Shown piece by piece: positions 1 through 9,660 of a DNA stretch of 64,000 nucleotides. A program made the position numbers and the translations under genes. The notes below the pieces were generated by a model. It ran no database searches, was not told the DNA's origin, and was given only the letters and a program-made list of their open reading frames with translations. Positions within the stretch are counted from its first letter, which is position 1. Every line of letters begins with the position of its first letter. The DNA is taken from contig NZ_NJFZ01000006.1 in assembly GCF_002270355.1 (NCBI RefSeq), positions 248,001 through 312,000 on the forward strand. Reading direction: 5' to 3'. The DNA is from Flectobacillus sp. BAB-3569 (GTDB taxonomy: Bacteria > Bacteroidota > Bacteroidia > Cytophagales > Spirosomataceae).

Positions 1-1
1 T

Positions 2-367
2 AATATCCTAGAGGCAACGTTTTTTCAAGGAACCTACCAAGAAGTATTACTTGAAGCAAAAAAGTTACACAAGCCTATCTTTCTTACTTTTTCGGCCAGT
101 TGGTGTCAACCTTGTCAAAAGCTTGAAGCAGAAAGTTTCTCACAACAAGAGGTAGCTTCTGTATTAAGCTTAAGATATATTGCCAAAATAGTAGATGTAG
201 AACAATTTGTGGGTATGGATGTGGCTGATATCTATAAAGTTTCAGAATATCCTATTACTATTATTTTGGATGAAAGAGGCAAAGAGCTAGAACGACTCAA
301 AGGTTTTTTCCCTCCTGAATATCTGATAAAAACCTTGTTGAAATACAAAAAGACCACCTCGAAATAG
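2..367 (+). CDS. Thioredoxin-like protein, 3' part only
   Basis: An open frame enters from the left edge and ends at TAG 365-367, giving 121 residues of a thioredoxin-fold domain. The redox motif WCQPC lies in the stretch FSASWCQPCQKLE, and a later EYPIT supplies the cis-proline loop expected opposite the CxxC. The C-terminal sequence GFFPPEYLIKTL matches the last helix of thioredoxin-like domains. The N-terminus, and so any signal peptide or extra domain, lies outside the window. In Bacteroidota such domains often belong to periplasmic thiol-disulfide proteins, but location cannot be judged here. The fold is clear; the substrate is unknown. Confidence 0.85.
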   Translation, partial: NILEATFFQGTYQEVLLEAKKLHKPIFLTFSASWCQPCQKLEAESFSQQEVASVLSLRYIAKIVDVEQFVGMDVADIYKVSEYPITIILDERGKELERLKGFFPPEYLIKTLLKYKKTTSK

Positions 368-409
368 GATTCTTTGAGTTTATCTTCTTTTTCAAAATCC
401 CATACCGAA

Positions 410-435
410 ATATTGCCGTATATTTGCGGTAATAT
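410..435 (+). promoter_or_regulatory. Candidate hemE promoter/operator: -7-like box inside a palindrome
   Basis: TATATTTG at 419-426 fits the Bacteroidota -7 consensus TAnnTTTG. It is framed exactly by 9-base arms ATATTGCCG (410-418) and CGGTAATAT (427-435), which are inverted copies with one mismatch. No TTTG lies at the expected -33 position, as is common for regulated promoters. A start near 433 would give a leader of about 55 bases to the hemE ATG. That a repressor binds here is inference. Confidence 0.4.
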
Positions 436-490
436 TATACGAGCCAGCCTACTATGACATACATATCAAGGCACTCGAATTGCTGAATCA

Positions 491-1522
491 ATGGAAAACT
501 TACAGAACGATTTAATATTGAGAGCTGCACGTGGGCAGCAAGTAGAGCGTGTGCCTGTTTGGATGATGCGTCAGGCGGGTAGAATTTTAGCTGAATACCG
601 TGCCGTTCGCGAAAAAGCAGGAAGCTTTATACAATTGGCGACTACGCCAGAATTAGCTGCCGAAGTGACTATCCAACCAGTAGATATTTTGGGTGTAGAT
701 GCCGCAATTATTTTTTCTGATATTTTGGTAGTTCCCGAAGCTATGGGCTTACCTTATGTGATGGAAGAAAAAGTAGGTCCTATTTTTCCAACTACTATTC
801 ACTCAATGGCAGATGTCGAAAAGCTACATGTTGCCAATCCAGAAGAGGAGCTTAAATATGTATTGGATGCTATCAAAATTGTAAAATCAGAATTGAATGG
901 CCGTGTGCCTTTAATTGGCTTTGCTGGTGCGCCATTTACGTTACTTTGCTATATGATTGAAGGAAGAGGTTCTAAAACCTTCTCTAAAGCAAAAAAAGCA
1001 TTGTACTCTGAGCCTGAATTGTCTCATGCTCTTTTACAGAAAATCACTGATACTACCATTGCCTATCTGAAAGCACAGGTGGCAGCAGGAGCTAATTTGG
1101 TTCAAATTTTTGACTCTTGGGCTGGTATTCTTTCTCCTGAACAATACCGTACTTATTCGTTGCCATATATTGCTCAAATTTGTGATGCTATTACCGAAGT
1201 ACCTGTGACAGTATTTGCTAAAGGTGCATTCTTTGCTCGTGAAGATATGGGTAAGTTGAATTGTGAGGTAGTGGGTCTTGACTGGAATATGGATATTGCT
1301 GAATCAAGAAAATTGGTTGGCAGTTCAAAAACATTGCAAGGAAATCTTGATCCATGTGTATTGTATGGTTCATTCGACGAAATCAAAAAACATACTCGTT
1401 CGATGATTCAGCAGTTTGGAACACAGAAATACATCGCAAACCTAGGGCATGGCGTATATCCAGATACTAATCCAGATAAAGTAAAATGCTTTATCGATAC
1501 CGTAAAGGAATATCAAGCCTAG
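491..1522 (+). CDS. hemE: Uroporphyrinogen decarboxylase
   Basis: This cytoplasmic enzyme removes four carboxyl groups from uroporphyrinogen III to give coproporphyrinogen III in haem synthesis. The family signature [10 protein letters not shown] is at residues 22-31, the substrate-pocket Asp at about residue 77 (FSDIL), and the second signature [17 protein letters not shown] at 142-158. The length of 343 residues is normal and no key residue is missing. The gene stands alone, converging on guaB, with a shared bidirectional terminator downstream. Its promoter region carries an unusual palindrome (410-435). Haem made here would serve respiratory proteins; no other haem gene is nearby. Confidence 0.97.
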   Translation: MENLQNDLILRAARGQQVERVPVWMMRQAGRILAEYRAVREKAGSFIQLATTPELAAEVTIQPVDILGVDAAIIFSDILVVPEAMGLPYVMEEKVGPIFPTTIHSMADVEKLHVANPEEELKYVLDAIKIVKSELNGRVPLIGFAGAPFTLLCYMIEGRGSKTFSKAKKALYSEPELSHALLQKITDTTIAYLKAQVAAGANLVQIFDSWAGILSPEQYRTYSLPYIAQICDAITEVPVTVFAKGAFFAREDMGKLNCEVVGLDWNMDIAESRKLVGSSKTLQGNLDPCVLYGSFDEIKKHTRSMIQQFGTQKYIANLGHGVYPDTNPDKVKCFIDTVKEYQA

Positions 1523-1526
1523 GGGA

Positions 1527-1615
1527 AATTTCGGATATCGGATGTTGGATTTCGGAAGTGTAACCTACTTTTAGGGAGTCTTTTTTATCCTTCCGCAATC
1601 AGAAATCTCTAGTCC
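1527..1615. repeat. Dispersed CGGATATCGGAT-type intergenic repeat
   Basis: The first 37 bases (1527-1563, containing TTTCGGATATCGGATGTTGG) are an exact reverse complement of 44969-45005. The right part (about 1592-1615) is a degenerate inverted version (TTCCGCAATCAGAAAT). Related words occur at 11915-12028 and 13493-13515. It lies between hemE and its terminator, has no coding frame, and looks like a short mobile-type or amplified intergenic element. Confidence 0.7.
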
Positions 1616-1635
1616 GCAATTCTTTGACCTTATCA

Positions 1636-1668
1636 AAAAGGCTCAGTACAAATCGTACTGAGCCTTTT
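1636..1668. terminator. Bidirectional rho-independent terminator between hemE and guaB
   Basis: A perfect stem GGCTCAGTAC / GTACTGAGCC with loop AAATC is flanked by AAAA on the left and TTTT on the right. It therefore works for hemE on the + strand and guaB on the - strand. Confidence 0.85.
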
Positions 1669-1715
1669 GAATTTCTACAAAGCTATAATTTATGATTATA
1701 AACTGCGGATGTTGC

Positions 1716-3185
1716 TTACTTCGCGCTATAGTTTGGAGCTTCCTTCGAGATAGTAATATCGTGTGGATGGCTTTCTTTTACCCCTGCTGCTGTAATTTTC
1801 ACGAAGCGTGCTTTTTGCATTTCAGTGATATTTTTAGCACCACAGTATCCCATACCTGCTTTCAAACCACCTACCATTTGGTAAATGATTTCAGATACAG
1901 AACCTTTGAATGGTACACGACCTACGATACCTTCTGGAACTAATTTCTTAATGTCGTCTTCTGCATCTTGGAAATAACGGTCTTTCGAACCATCTTCCAT
2001 AGCTTCAAGAGAGCCCATACCACGGTATGTTTTGAACTTACGTCCTTCGAAGATAATAACTTCTCCTGGCGCCTCGTCAGTACCAGCCAACATTGAGCCA
2101 ATCATTACTGTACTAGCACCACCAGCGATTGCTTTTGCTATATCACCAGAGAAACGGATACCACCATCAGCAATAATTGGAACGCCTAAATCAGCAACAG
2201 CTTTGGCTGCTTCGTATACTGCCGTAAGCTGTGGCATACCCACACCAGCAATAATACGAGTTGTACAGATACTACCAGGTCCAACACCTACTTTAACAGC
2301 GTCTGCACCTGCTTCAGCTAGGGCTCTTGCGCCTTCGCCAGTAGCAACGTTACCCACAATTACATCTAGGTCTGGGAATTGTGCTTTAACACGTTTCAAC
2401 GCTTCAATTACACCTTTAGAGTGCCCGTGAGCTGTATCGATACTAATTACGTCAACACCAACGGTTACTAAAGCTTGAACACGCTCCAACAAATCTGGCG
2501 TAACACCAACTGCAGCACCTACGCGCAAACGACCCAATGTGTCTTTTGATGCGTACGGATTGTTTTTGCGCTTGATAATATCTTTATAAGTTACCAATCC
2601 AATCAACTTGTTGTTTTCGTCAACGATTGGTAATTTTTCAATTTTAAATTCTTGCAAGATGCTTTCTGCCTCGTCCAAAGAGATTCCTTTTTGAGCTGTA
2701 ATCAAACCATCTTTCGTCATGATTTCATTGACAGTTTTAGTCAAATCTTTTTGGAAACGTAAATCACGGTTTGTTAAAATACCGATAAGTTTACCTTCTG
2801 AATCGATAACTGGAATACCACCGATTTTGAATTCACGCATGATACGGTGTGCATCGCCAAGTGTTTGACCGTCAGTAAGTGTTACAGGATCGATAATCAT
2901 ACCTGATTCCGAACGCTTTACTTTTCTTACTTGCGCAGCTTGCTGTGCAATGGTCATATTTTTGTGGATAATACCAATACCTCCTTCTTGAGCCATCGCA
3001 ATAGCCAAATCAGCTTCGGTCACTGTATCCATAGCAGCCGAAATCATTGGAGTATTAAGCGTGATGTTGCGAGTAAGTTTGGTCTGAGTGCTAGTTTCTC
3101 TCGGAAGAATTTCTGAGTAAGCAGGAAGAAGCAATACGTCGTCGTATGTTAATGCTTCGTATAAGAACTTGGATGTGTCTAACAT
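1716..3185 (-). CDS. guaB: Inosine-5'-monophosphate dehydrogenase
   Basis: It oxidises IMP to XMP with NAD+, the committed step to guanine nucleotides. The 489-residue chain has the usual layout: a TIM barrel (about 1-90 and 215-489) interrupted by a CBS pair at about 95-208. The catalytic loop reads [11 protein letters not shown] with Cys307, followed by [13 protein letters not shown] and the IMP-binding [13 protein letters not shown]. The C-terminal flap and monovalent-cation region are present. The start ATG at 3185 has a candidate -7 box TAAATTTG about 32 bases upstream. It is a single-gene unit facing hemE. Confidence 0.97.
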   Translation of the reverse strand: MLDTSKFLYEALTYDDVLLLPAYSEILPRETSTQTKLTRNITLNTPMISAAMDTVTEADLAIAMAQEGGIGIIHKNMTIAQQAAQVRKVKRSESGMIIDPVTLTDGQTLGDAHRIMREFKIGGIPVIDSEGKLIGILTNRDLRFQKDLTKTVNEIMTKDGLITAQKGISLDEAESILQEFKIEKLPIVDENNKLIGLVTYKDIIKRKNNPYASKDTLGRLRVGAAVGVTPDLLERVQALVTVGVDVISIDTAHGHSKGVIEALKRVKAQFPDLDVIVGNVATGEGARALAEAGADAVKVGVGPGSICTTRIIAGVGMPQLTAVYEAAKAVADLGVPIIADGGIRFSGDIAKAIAGGASTVMIGSMLAGTDEAPGEVIIFEGRKFKTYRGMGSLEAMEDGSKDRYFQDAEDDIKKLVPEGIVGRVPFKGSVSEIIYQMVGGLKAGMGYCGAKNITEMQKARFVKITAAGVKESHPHDITISKEAPNYSAK

Positions 3186-3216
3186 GGCAAATAGCTTTGA
3201 TTTGTTATTTGCCAGA

Positions 3217-3224
3217 CAAATTTA
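3217..3224 (-). promoter_or_regulatory. Candidate -7 box of the guaB promoter
   Basis: On the - strand this reads TAAATTTG, a full match to TAnnTTTG, placing transcription start about 25 bases before the guaB ATG. At N19 upstream there is only TTTT instead of TTTG, so support is partial. Confidence 0.4.
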
Positions 3225-3756
3225 CGACGAGTTTTGTACTTTTAAAAGAAAAATCAAAAAATGATTATTATTTTTTTGTAAAATTCATAGTATGTCTTCA
3301 TTTTAACTTGTCATATTATCTTCAAAATCACGCTATTTCGCTTTAAAGACCATTTTTCTTGTCTTTGAATCGCAAAATTTTAGTAATATTTTTTTTAGTA
3401 CATTTTTTAGATAAGCATCATATCTAATTAATAGATTCTTAAAATCAATTCGTTAAATTTGCGATTATTTATAATAAATCTAAATAGCTTATGTTTTAAT
3501 CTAGTTGTAGAAATTAAACTTTTGATGATTTTGATGGTCATTGATGAAAGTAAAAATAGCTAAAGCTATCGGGCAAAATGAAATTAATTATGCTTGCTCT
3601 AGGCTTTAAGCAATAGGCTGTAAGCTAAAAACATAAAGCCTATGAATGCAGGTAAAATCAATTTTTGATATAAAAAAATACATTCACAATTCACAGCTCA
3701 TAATTCAGTACTACTATTTATTCACTCTTATCTCGGTACAGAACGAAACTAAATTT
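3225..3756. other. Non-coding gap between guaB and apbE (first copy)
   Basis: An AT-rich stretch holding the guaB promoter and, from about 3590, runs of recurring short words (TAGGCTTTAAGCAATAGGCT, then CATTCACAATTCACAGCTCA at 3681-3700) that also occur in other gaps of this window. No supported gene or RNA was seen. An in-frame upstream extension of apbE to 3646 exists but would put about 37 unlikely residues before the signal peptide. Confidence 0.6.
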
Positions 3757-4746
3757 ATGCACAAAATAATCTTTATATTTCTATTTCTTTTCTCAATTGC
3801 TTCTCAAGCACAGGTTCTTAAAAAGAAAACGACTTTGCTGATGGGGGGGAGGTTTGACATTACTGTTGTTGCGAAGGATACGGCAACTGCCAAACAAAGT
3901 ATTGAGGATATCATTGCTGAAATTTCTAGAATTGAATATTTGATTTCAGACTGGAAAAGTACCACTCAGATTTCGGATGTAAATCGTAATGCAGGAATCA
4001 AACCTGTAAAAGTTGACCCAGAAGTATTTGAGTTGACAGAAAGAGCGCTACATTTTTCTGAAATAACAAACGGAGCTTTTGATATTAGTTTTGCAGCAAT
4101 GGATAGAATCTGGAAGTTTGATGGCTCTATGACACAAATGCCTACGCCAGAAGCCGTCAAAAAATCAGTAGAAAAAGTAGGTTACAAAAACATCGAGTTA
4201 GATAAAGCCAATAGCACAATTTTTTTAAAGAAAAAGGGAATGAAAATTGGCTTTGGAGCATTAGGGGAAGGTTATGCTGCCGACCGTTGCCGTGAAATGA
4301 TGTTGGCAAGGGGTATTCAGGCGGGTATTGTCAATGGTTCTGGAGATATGAATACTTGGGGTAACCAACCAGATGGTACGCCTTGGACAGTCGGAATTAC
4401 CAATCCTATGAAAAAAGATACCGTTTTTGCGATAATACCACTTCTTAAAAGCGCTGTAGTAACTTCGGGGAGCTACCAGAAATTTGTGGTATTTAATGGA
4501 AAACGCTATTCGCATATCATCAATCCTGTAACGGGATACCCTGCGACTGGACTTTGTAGCGTTACAGTTTTTGGTCCAAGTGCCGAAACAGCCAATGGCT
4601 TTAGTACATCCATTATGGTTTTGGGAAAAGATAAAGGATTGAAGCTTTTGAAAAAACACCCAGAATATAGTGCGATTTTGATAACAGATGAGGGAAAGGT
4701 GGTAACTACTAAAAATCTGAATATTAAGGACTTTACCTTGAAGTAA
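3757..4746 (+). CDS. apbE: FAD:protein FMN transferase (ApbE family), secreted, copy 1
   Basis: ApbE enzymes attach FMN from FAD to Ser/Thr of extracytosolic redox proteins using a divalent metal. The 329-residue product starts at ATG 3757, which directly precedes a signal peptide ending SIASQAQ. An in-frame extension to 3646 was not used. Family features are ISDWKSTTQISDVNRNAG, the FGALGEGYAADRC segment, NGSGDMNTWG and SHIINPVTGYP. The usual metal-binding A-D-x-x-(A/S)-T near the C-terminus reads ANGFST, so Asp is replaced by Asn; copy 2 (9661-10662) keeps ADWLAT. It converges on the PepSY reductase operon, a likely source of its substrate. Family is sure; activity of this copy is less sure. 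Confidence 0.92.
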   Translation: MHKIIFIFLFLFSIASQAQVLKKKTTLLMGGRFDITVVAKDTATAKQSIEDIIAEISRIEYLISDWKSTTQISDVNRNAGIKPVKVDPEVFELTERALHFSEITNGAFDISFAAMDRIWKFDGSMTQMPTPEAVKKSVEKVGYKNIELDKANSTIFLKKKGMKIGFGALGEGYAADRCREMMLARGIQAGIVNGSGDMNTWGNQPDGTPWTVGITNPMKKDTVFAIIPLLKSAVVTSGSYQKFVVFNGKRYSHIINPVTGYPATGLCSVTVFGPSAETANGFSTSIMVLGKDKGLKLLKKHPEYSAILITDEGKVVTTKNLNIKDFTLK

Positions 4747-4780
4747 GTTTAGAGATTTTAATATTTGAATTTTTCTAATT

Positions 4781-4804
4781 AGAGTGCGACTTCAGTCGCA
4801 CTCT
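4781..4804. repeat. Perfect 11-bp hairpin between convergent genes
   Basis: AGAGTGCGACT / AGTCGCACTCT with a TC centre. There is no T-tract on either side, so it is not a standard terminator. Its core GTGCGACTT resembles the palindrome at 50873-50920, suggesting a repeat family. Confidence 0.65.
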
Positions 4805-4814
4805 GTCGGAAAAA

Positions 4815-7004
4815 TTAATAACAATCTGAAAGAATTTGTTCGTGTGCTTGGTAGTGACTCAAGGACTGAGAAAGTTCTTTCTTACAGATTTGTTCTAGTA
4901 CGACCATTACATCTTTTTGCATAGCCAACGACCCACAAATCATAATAACGCCTCCATTTTGTAGTACAGTAGCCACTTGACTGGCATCTTTCTTAATCAA
5001 ATCTCCAACATATTGCTTTTCAGTTTCACGTGACAAAGCGACAGCCAGCGCATTTAATTTCTTTTGTTCTTTGTAGGTATTCAATTGTTCTTGATACAAA
5101 CTAAGCGAGCCTTTATCTCTAAAACCTGCATACAAATGACATGGTATTTGCTTGGTGTTTTGACTAAGCATTCCTAAAAAAGGACCGATACCTGTACCAT
5201 TACAAATCATGATGACTTCGGGACTATTTTTAGGGAAATGGAAATGGCTATTTTGAACAATTTTAGCTTTGAATGTATCTCCAGCTCTGAGTCGATGCAA
5301 AAATCCTGAGCCTAGTCCATTTTCATGTAGTCTAACACTCAACTGAATATCACTTTTATCTACAACTCCAATCGAATACAGGCGTTCACGATGGTCGTTA
5401 GCTGGGTATATTGCCAGTAAATCTCCTGATTTTACCTTTGTCCATCGCTTAGTTTTAAACTTAATCAAGAAAGTATCGTCGTGTTGGTTCGATGTATTTG
5501 AAACCACCTCTAAGTTTCTGAAATTATTCGGTTGCTTTAGCGGTGCTTTGCTCGAAATAGTAATTCCTGTTTTTGTTGACCAAGCTTCTGCCCAAAGCGC
5601 ATAATCTTCCTCCGATTTGTCATTTACGGTATGAACATCCAGCAAAGGTTTCGCCCATGATTTACTACTTAATGAATGATGTACTTCGTAAGCAAATTGA
5701 CAGAAATCAGGATAAGCACGCGAACCAAAACCTAAAACCGAAATGTGAATATTTTGAGACTGTGAAATATTTTCAAGTAGTTCCTGAAATTTGTTACCAC
5801 TATTTGGGGCATCGCCCGCCCCGTAAGTAGAGGTAAATATTACCAAATGTTCGGCATTTTGGTAGCTTTGATACTCGTTGAGCGTTGAGATATAGGTTTT
5901 TTCACCAAGTTTGACCAGTTGTTGATAAAAACCATTCGCAAAATCCCAAGTACTACCATTTTCAGAACCAACTAAGATAACAAAACGGCTTTCTTCAGCT
6001 GTAAATTGATTTTTAGATTTTCCAGAAAGTCTTTTGAAAGTAATGGCAAAGCCAGTGTAGATAAAAAATAGGATATTTCCAGAAGCAATAGCCAGAATGA
6101 TAGCCAAAATGATACTCGCTCTACCTGTATGCAAATCGAGACTGAGGGTACTCATAATTTGCGTAAAAGGATAAGCTTGTTCGGCAAGAATTTCACCTGT
6201 AATTTGATTTACAGCAATTTCTCGGTCTTTGAGCTTGATAGTAAAATAATCTTCAGGATCTTCAGAAAAGGGGAATTCAATACTTTTTATTTCAGCGAGG
6301 GATGTATTCCTGAAAATAGGAAAATCTTCCAGTTTCTTTTGGGGTGTATCTTTTATTTTATCAAAATCCACCTCAAGATTTATTTTGGCAGCAGGAAAAA
6401 CCTCAAAGCGTACCAATGAAAGATAGGCTCCCGTCAAAGCAATGAGCAAAATGGGCAATAACGACCAACGACTTAGCACAACATGGTAGTACTGAGCAAA
6501 GCTATCTTTGGGGATACCCTTGAAAAAATTACGAATACCTTGTTGACGTTGGATAAGCAGTAAAATACCCGAAATTGTAATTAAGAATAGGAGGAAAGCG
6601 GTGAGTCCTACAAAAAAACGCCCTAATTCATGTAAAAATAGAGAGCGGTGCAAAGCATTAACCCATTCAAAGAAAGCACCTTTTTGTTTAGACGCACCCA
6701 AAAATTCTCCAGTTTTGGGATGAATGTACCCCTCCTGAATATCTTTCGGAAAATCAGAGCTTTTTGCTACCAAAGAATGAAAATCATCTACCTCCACCTG
6801 ACTAATTGAAGGATATTGTTTTTTCCAAACAGGAATACTTTCTGCCAATGTTACCTGACTAAGTGATGGAGTGTTGGGTCTGTTGATTTTTTCTAATGCT
6901 GGTTCAAACGACAAAATGATACCAGTAATAGCAGCAAGGGCCAGAAAAAGAAAAGAAGATACCGCCAACGTGAGGTGACTGTATCTCCAGATAGAGAGAT
7001 TCAT
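4815..7004 (-). CDS. PepSY-domain membrane protein fused to flavodoxin and ferredoxin-NADP reductase domains
   Basis: A 729-residue membrane electron-transfer protein. The N-terminal PepSY_TM part has helices at about 13-35, 128-151, 178-199 and 295-323, with histidines (H119, H125, H174, H292) placed as possible haem ligands. A flavodoxin domain begins at about 341 (VILVGSENGSTWDF) and has the STYGAGDAPNSG loop. The reductase part from about 500 has the FAD motif ERLYSIG and the NADP-binding NGTGIGPFLG. The chain could carry electrons from cytoplasmic NADPH through flavins to the periplasm. It is the last gene of the operon with the ankyrin and DUF2271 genes, 86 bases after the latter, and faces apbE. 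Partners are inferred. Confidence 0.88.
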   Translation of the reverse strand: MNLSIWRYSHLTLAVSSFLFLALAAITGIILSFEPALEKINRPNTPSLSQVTLAESIPVWKKQYPSISQVEVDDFHSLVAKSSDFPKDIQEGYIHPKTGEFLGASKQKGAFFEWVNALHRSLFLHELGRFFVGLTAFLLFLITISGILLLIQRQQGIRNFFKGIPKDSFAQYYHVVLSRWSLLPILLIALTGAYLSLVRFEVFPAAKINLEVDFDKIKDTPQKKLEDFPIFRNTSLAEIKSIEFPFSEDPEDYFTIKLKDREIAVNQITGEILAEQAYPFTQIMSTLSLDLHTGRASIILAIILAIASGNILFFIYTGFAITFKRLSGKSKNQFTAEESRFVILVGSENGSTWDFANGFYQQLVKLGEKTYISTLNEYQSYQNAEHLVIFTSTYGAGDAPNSGNKFQELLENISQSQNIHISVLGFGSRAYPDFCQFAYEVHHSLSSKSWAKPLLDVHTVNDKSEEDYALWAEAWSTKTGITISSKAPLKQPNNFRNLEVVSNTSNQHDDTFLIKFKTKRWTKVKSGDLLAIYPANDHRERLYSIGVVDKSDIQLSVRLHENGLGSGFLHRLRAGDTFKAKIVQNSHFHFPKNSPEVIMICNGTGIGPFLGMLSQNTKQIPCHLYAGFRDKGSLSLYQEQLNTYKEQKKLNALAVALSRETEKQYVGDLIKKDASQVATVLQNGGVIMICGSLAMQKDVMVVLEQICKKELSQSLSHYQAHEQILSDCY

Positions 7005-7090
7005 ATTTTGAGAGTTGGTTGATTAACTGATGGGAAAGACACAAAGTAAAGCAATTGAACGCTGTTACTTTGTGTCTGAGGCCTCTTATG

Positions 7091-7579
7091 CTAGTTTGCA
7101 GGACTAAATCTTACATAACGGATATAACCTGTTCCTTCACTTTTAGCCGCTAAGCCATCTGTTGTTAATGGAACCTCCAAATCTTTTACGTAATAAGGCT
7201 TATCCTCAACGGCACTCTCAAAACGAATTTTGTAGTTGGCATTCAATTTCGCATTTTCGATTTCAAGTACAACCACACTACGGTCGCCACCTGTTACTGA
7301 TGCCCCCGTGATAGCGCTTAAGTTACTTGGCTTTTTTGAGAAAGCTTTATGCCATTCTTTAAGGTCTTTGTACCATTTTTTATCAGAACCTAATACATAC
7401 AAAGTTTTGTCATAAGCACCTTTAGCATCTACGATAGACACAACCATATAGGCTCCTTCGCCCATGTAGTTGGTCATTTGAATCATACATTTGTACTTCG
7501 TTGTCTGAGCTTGAGCAGCGCTAGCAACACCCAATGAAGCGATTATTGTAATAACGGCTAGTTTTAAGAATTTAAGCAT
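7091..7579 (-). CDS. DUF2271-like secreted protein with a candidate flavinylation motif
   Basis: A 162-residue exported protein with signal peptide ending ASAAQAQ. The middle part reads SAITGASVTGGDRSVVVLEIENA, typical of DUF2271. TGAS at residues 91-94 resembles the ApbE target pattern Dxx(S/T)GA(S/T), with Ser in place of the leading Asp. DUF2271 proteins are known neighbours of PepSY proteins and ApbE in proposed flavin-based extracytosolic redox systems. Here it lies 4 bases after the ankyrin gene and before the PepSY reductase, with two apbE genes close by. Covalent FMN on this protein is therefore a reasonable but unproven inference. Confidence 0.8.
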   Translation of the reverse strand: MLKFLKLAVITIIASLGVASAAQAQTTKYKCMIQMTNYMGEGAYMVVSIVDAKGAYDKTLYVLGSDKKWYKDLKEWHKAFSKKPSNLSAITGASVTGGDRSVVVLEIENAKLNANYKIRFESAVEDKPYYVKDLEVPLTTDGLAAKSEGTGYIRYVRFSPAN

Positions 7580-7583
7580 TTTA

Positions 7584-9164
7584 CTATTTTAAGAATGTGA
7601 TAGATATTTTAGATTTTGAAAGTGATTCGTTTTCTGAAGCTAAATCAAAAGCCGTTTCGTTAAAATTAGTAACAGCTTCTTTTTTAGCACCAACAGATAC
7701 CAAGTATTTCATAACTGTATCGTCTTTAGCAATCATGGCTGCTTTGTGAAGCGCTGTGATACCTTCTGAGTTTTTAGCATTTACGTCAATACCAAGTGCC
7801 TGAATGTGTTTGAGAAGTCCAAGGTCATTTTTCATAACGGCTAAATGATACAAGGTATTACCATTTTTTTGTGAAGTAGTAGCTTTTAATCCTTTTTCTT
7901 CCAACATTTTTAACTTGGCATCAAAGTCTTCAGTTTTTGCACCAAAACCACCACGACCTTCACCACCGCCTTGCGGAGCACCTTGCGGAGCTCCACCTTG
8001 TGGGCCACCCTGTCCTCCTGGAGCCCCAGGACCACCAAAGCCACCTGCGTTGTATGATTGTACCAAATAGGCTAACAAATTTTCACCGTCTTTGTTTGCT
8101 ACATTTACATCAGCACCTTTTTCTATCAAAAACTTAACAACCTCAGGAGAGTTTCCTTTTACAGCTAGTGAAAGAGCCGATTCGCCTTTACTATTCGTTT
8201 GATTGATGTTTGATACTTTTGAAGCAAGTAATCCTAATGTCGCCAAATCTCTATTTGAGGCAGCTGCAAACATAAATGGTGTGTTACCTTCCTCGTCTGC
8301 TTGATTGACATTCACTCCTTTTGACAAGAAATGCTCAATAATTTCTTTTTGATTAGGTCTACGAACCAAGAAATGTAAAACATTTTCGCCAGCTTTAGTA
8401 GTAGCTGTAGGTTTTATGCCTAGGCTTTCTAAGTATTCAAAAAACTCTAAACTAAGAGTTGTACCTCTTCTACCGCCTTGCGAAGCAACTACAATAGCGT
8501 TATCGTTTGGCGTGATACCTTTTTGTGCTAAAGCTTTCAAAAGGTTTACATTTCCGCTACGAGCGGCATAGCCAAAAATATTATTGCCGTTTTTGTCAAC
8601 ACTTTTAATATCTAAACCTTTTGATACTAAATAATTAGTAATCGCCAAGTCTTTATCTCCCGCTACAGCAAGTAACAATACATTTGCACCGTCTTGGTTT
8701 ACGTCTTTTTTCAAATTTGCTCCAGCTTTCACACAAAGGTCGATTACTTCTGGTGTAAGTCCGTTACCCGCAGCAAAGTTTAATGGAGTAGTTCCATGAG
8801 CATCAACCATACTTGCTTTTGAACCCTTATCAATCAACAACTGCATGATTTCGATATTGCCTTTAGCAGTAGCCCAGTGCAAATAGATACGTCCATCGTG
8901 AGTGATTTTGTTGACATCATTACCAGGTTGTTCCAATAAGTACTTGATGGTTTCGTTTGGTGCACCAGTATTAATGGCAATTACCACTGGGTCCATCGCC
9001 TGACGGTTAAGTTCAGAAGGGTTACTTCCTTTTGCTACTTCAGCTTTGACAGCTTCAGCGTTTGGTTGAGTTCTCCAAAAAGATTGTTCTAATAAGGTAT
9101 TTCTTTGTGCGCTTGCAGCGAAACTGAAAAGTGCCAAAGATGCAGCAATGAATATTCTTTTCAT
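7584..9164 (-). CDS. Secreted ankyrin-repeat protein
   Basis: A 526-residue protein with signal peptide (cleavage after about residue 19, FAASAQ) and around ten ankyrin repeats, e.g. DGRIYLHWATAKGNIEIMQL and EGNTPFMFAAASNRDLATLG. Between two repeat blocks, at about residues 372-408, sits a low-complexity Gly/Pro/Gln insert (GGFGGPGAPGGQGGPQGG and on), probably a flexible linker. It is the first gene of the three-gene operon ending in the PepSY reductase. Periplasmic ankyrin proteins usually bind partner proteins; here a scaffold for the redox partners is conceivable. No enzymatic motif is visible. Confidence 0.9.
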   Translation of the reverse strand: MKRIFIAASLALFSFAASAQRNTLLEQSFWRTQPNAEAVKAEVAKGSNPSELNRQAMDPVVIAINTGAPNETIKYLLEQPGNDVNKITHDGRIYLHWATAKGNIEIMQLLIDKGSKASMVDAHGTTPLNFAAGNGLTPEVIDLCVKAGANLKKDVNQDGANVLLLAVAGDKDLAITNYLVSKGLDIKSVDKNGNNIFGYAARSGNVNLLKALAQKGITPNDNAIVVASQGGRRGTTLSLEFFEYLESLGIKPTATTKAGENVLHFLVRRPNQKEIIEHFLSKGVNVNQADEEGNTPFMFAAASNRDLATLGLLASKVSNINQTNSKGESALSLAVKGNSPEVVKFLIEKGADVNVANKDGENLLAYLVQSYNAGGFGGPGAPGGQGGPQGGAPQGAPQGGGEGRGGFGAKTEDFDAKLKMLEEKGLKATTSQKNGNTLYHLAVMKNDLGLLKHIQALGIDVNAKNSEGITALHKAAMIAKDDTVMKYLVSVGAKKEAVTNFNETAFDLASENESLSKSKISITFLK

Positions 9165-9660
9165 TTGGAATATGTATGTTTAATCGGGTTGAAGTTTTGA
9201 CGACTCAAAATAAATAAAATTCTCTTATTTAGAATTAGTACAAATATAAATTAGAATATTTGTTTAATCACAATACCAATTCTCAATTTTATATAATATC
9301 TAGTTGGCAAGAAGGTTTAAAAACTTCTGCTTTGACCTTAGAAAAGAGAAAAAGTCAAATGCGACAGTGATATTTTTGAAAAATATTATGTTCGAAACGT
9401 CTCAACTATACAATATAATAAGGCTGAAAACGGCATAAAATTAGGATAATTTTAATAGACCGAGTGACCCTCTTATTGAATTTCCTGCTAATAGGCTGAT
9501 TTATTCGACCGAATACCATCTTGACTGTATAAAATCGTATATGAGTGGTACAAAAAGTAGGTGCTAAAACGATTCTATCTCCGTAAAACAGGGCAAGTTA
9601 TCAAGCTCTTTTTGATTAACTTGTTAGACCATATCTGTTTAAAGTAAAACCTCTTTTTCT
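9165..9660. other. Divergent promoter gap between ankyrin operon and apbE copy 2
   Basis: No gene seen. On the - strand TATATTTG at 9241-9248 fits the -7 consensus and would give a leader of about 70 bases to the ankyrin gene; a TTG lies 22 rather than 19 bases upstream of it, so the promoter call is weak. The rest is AT-rich with no clear repeat or hairpin. Confidence 0.5.

Noticed and set aside
2032-2430. 132-residue frame on the + strand within guaB
   Set aside because: It is entirely antisense to a clear guaB gene and is rich in Ser/Pro/Ala as expected for a shadow frame.
4781-4804. Hairpin between convergent genes as a terminator
   Set aside because: No T-run follows the stem on either strand; it fits a repeat family better.
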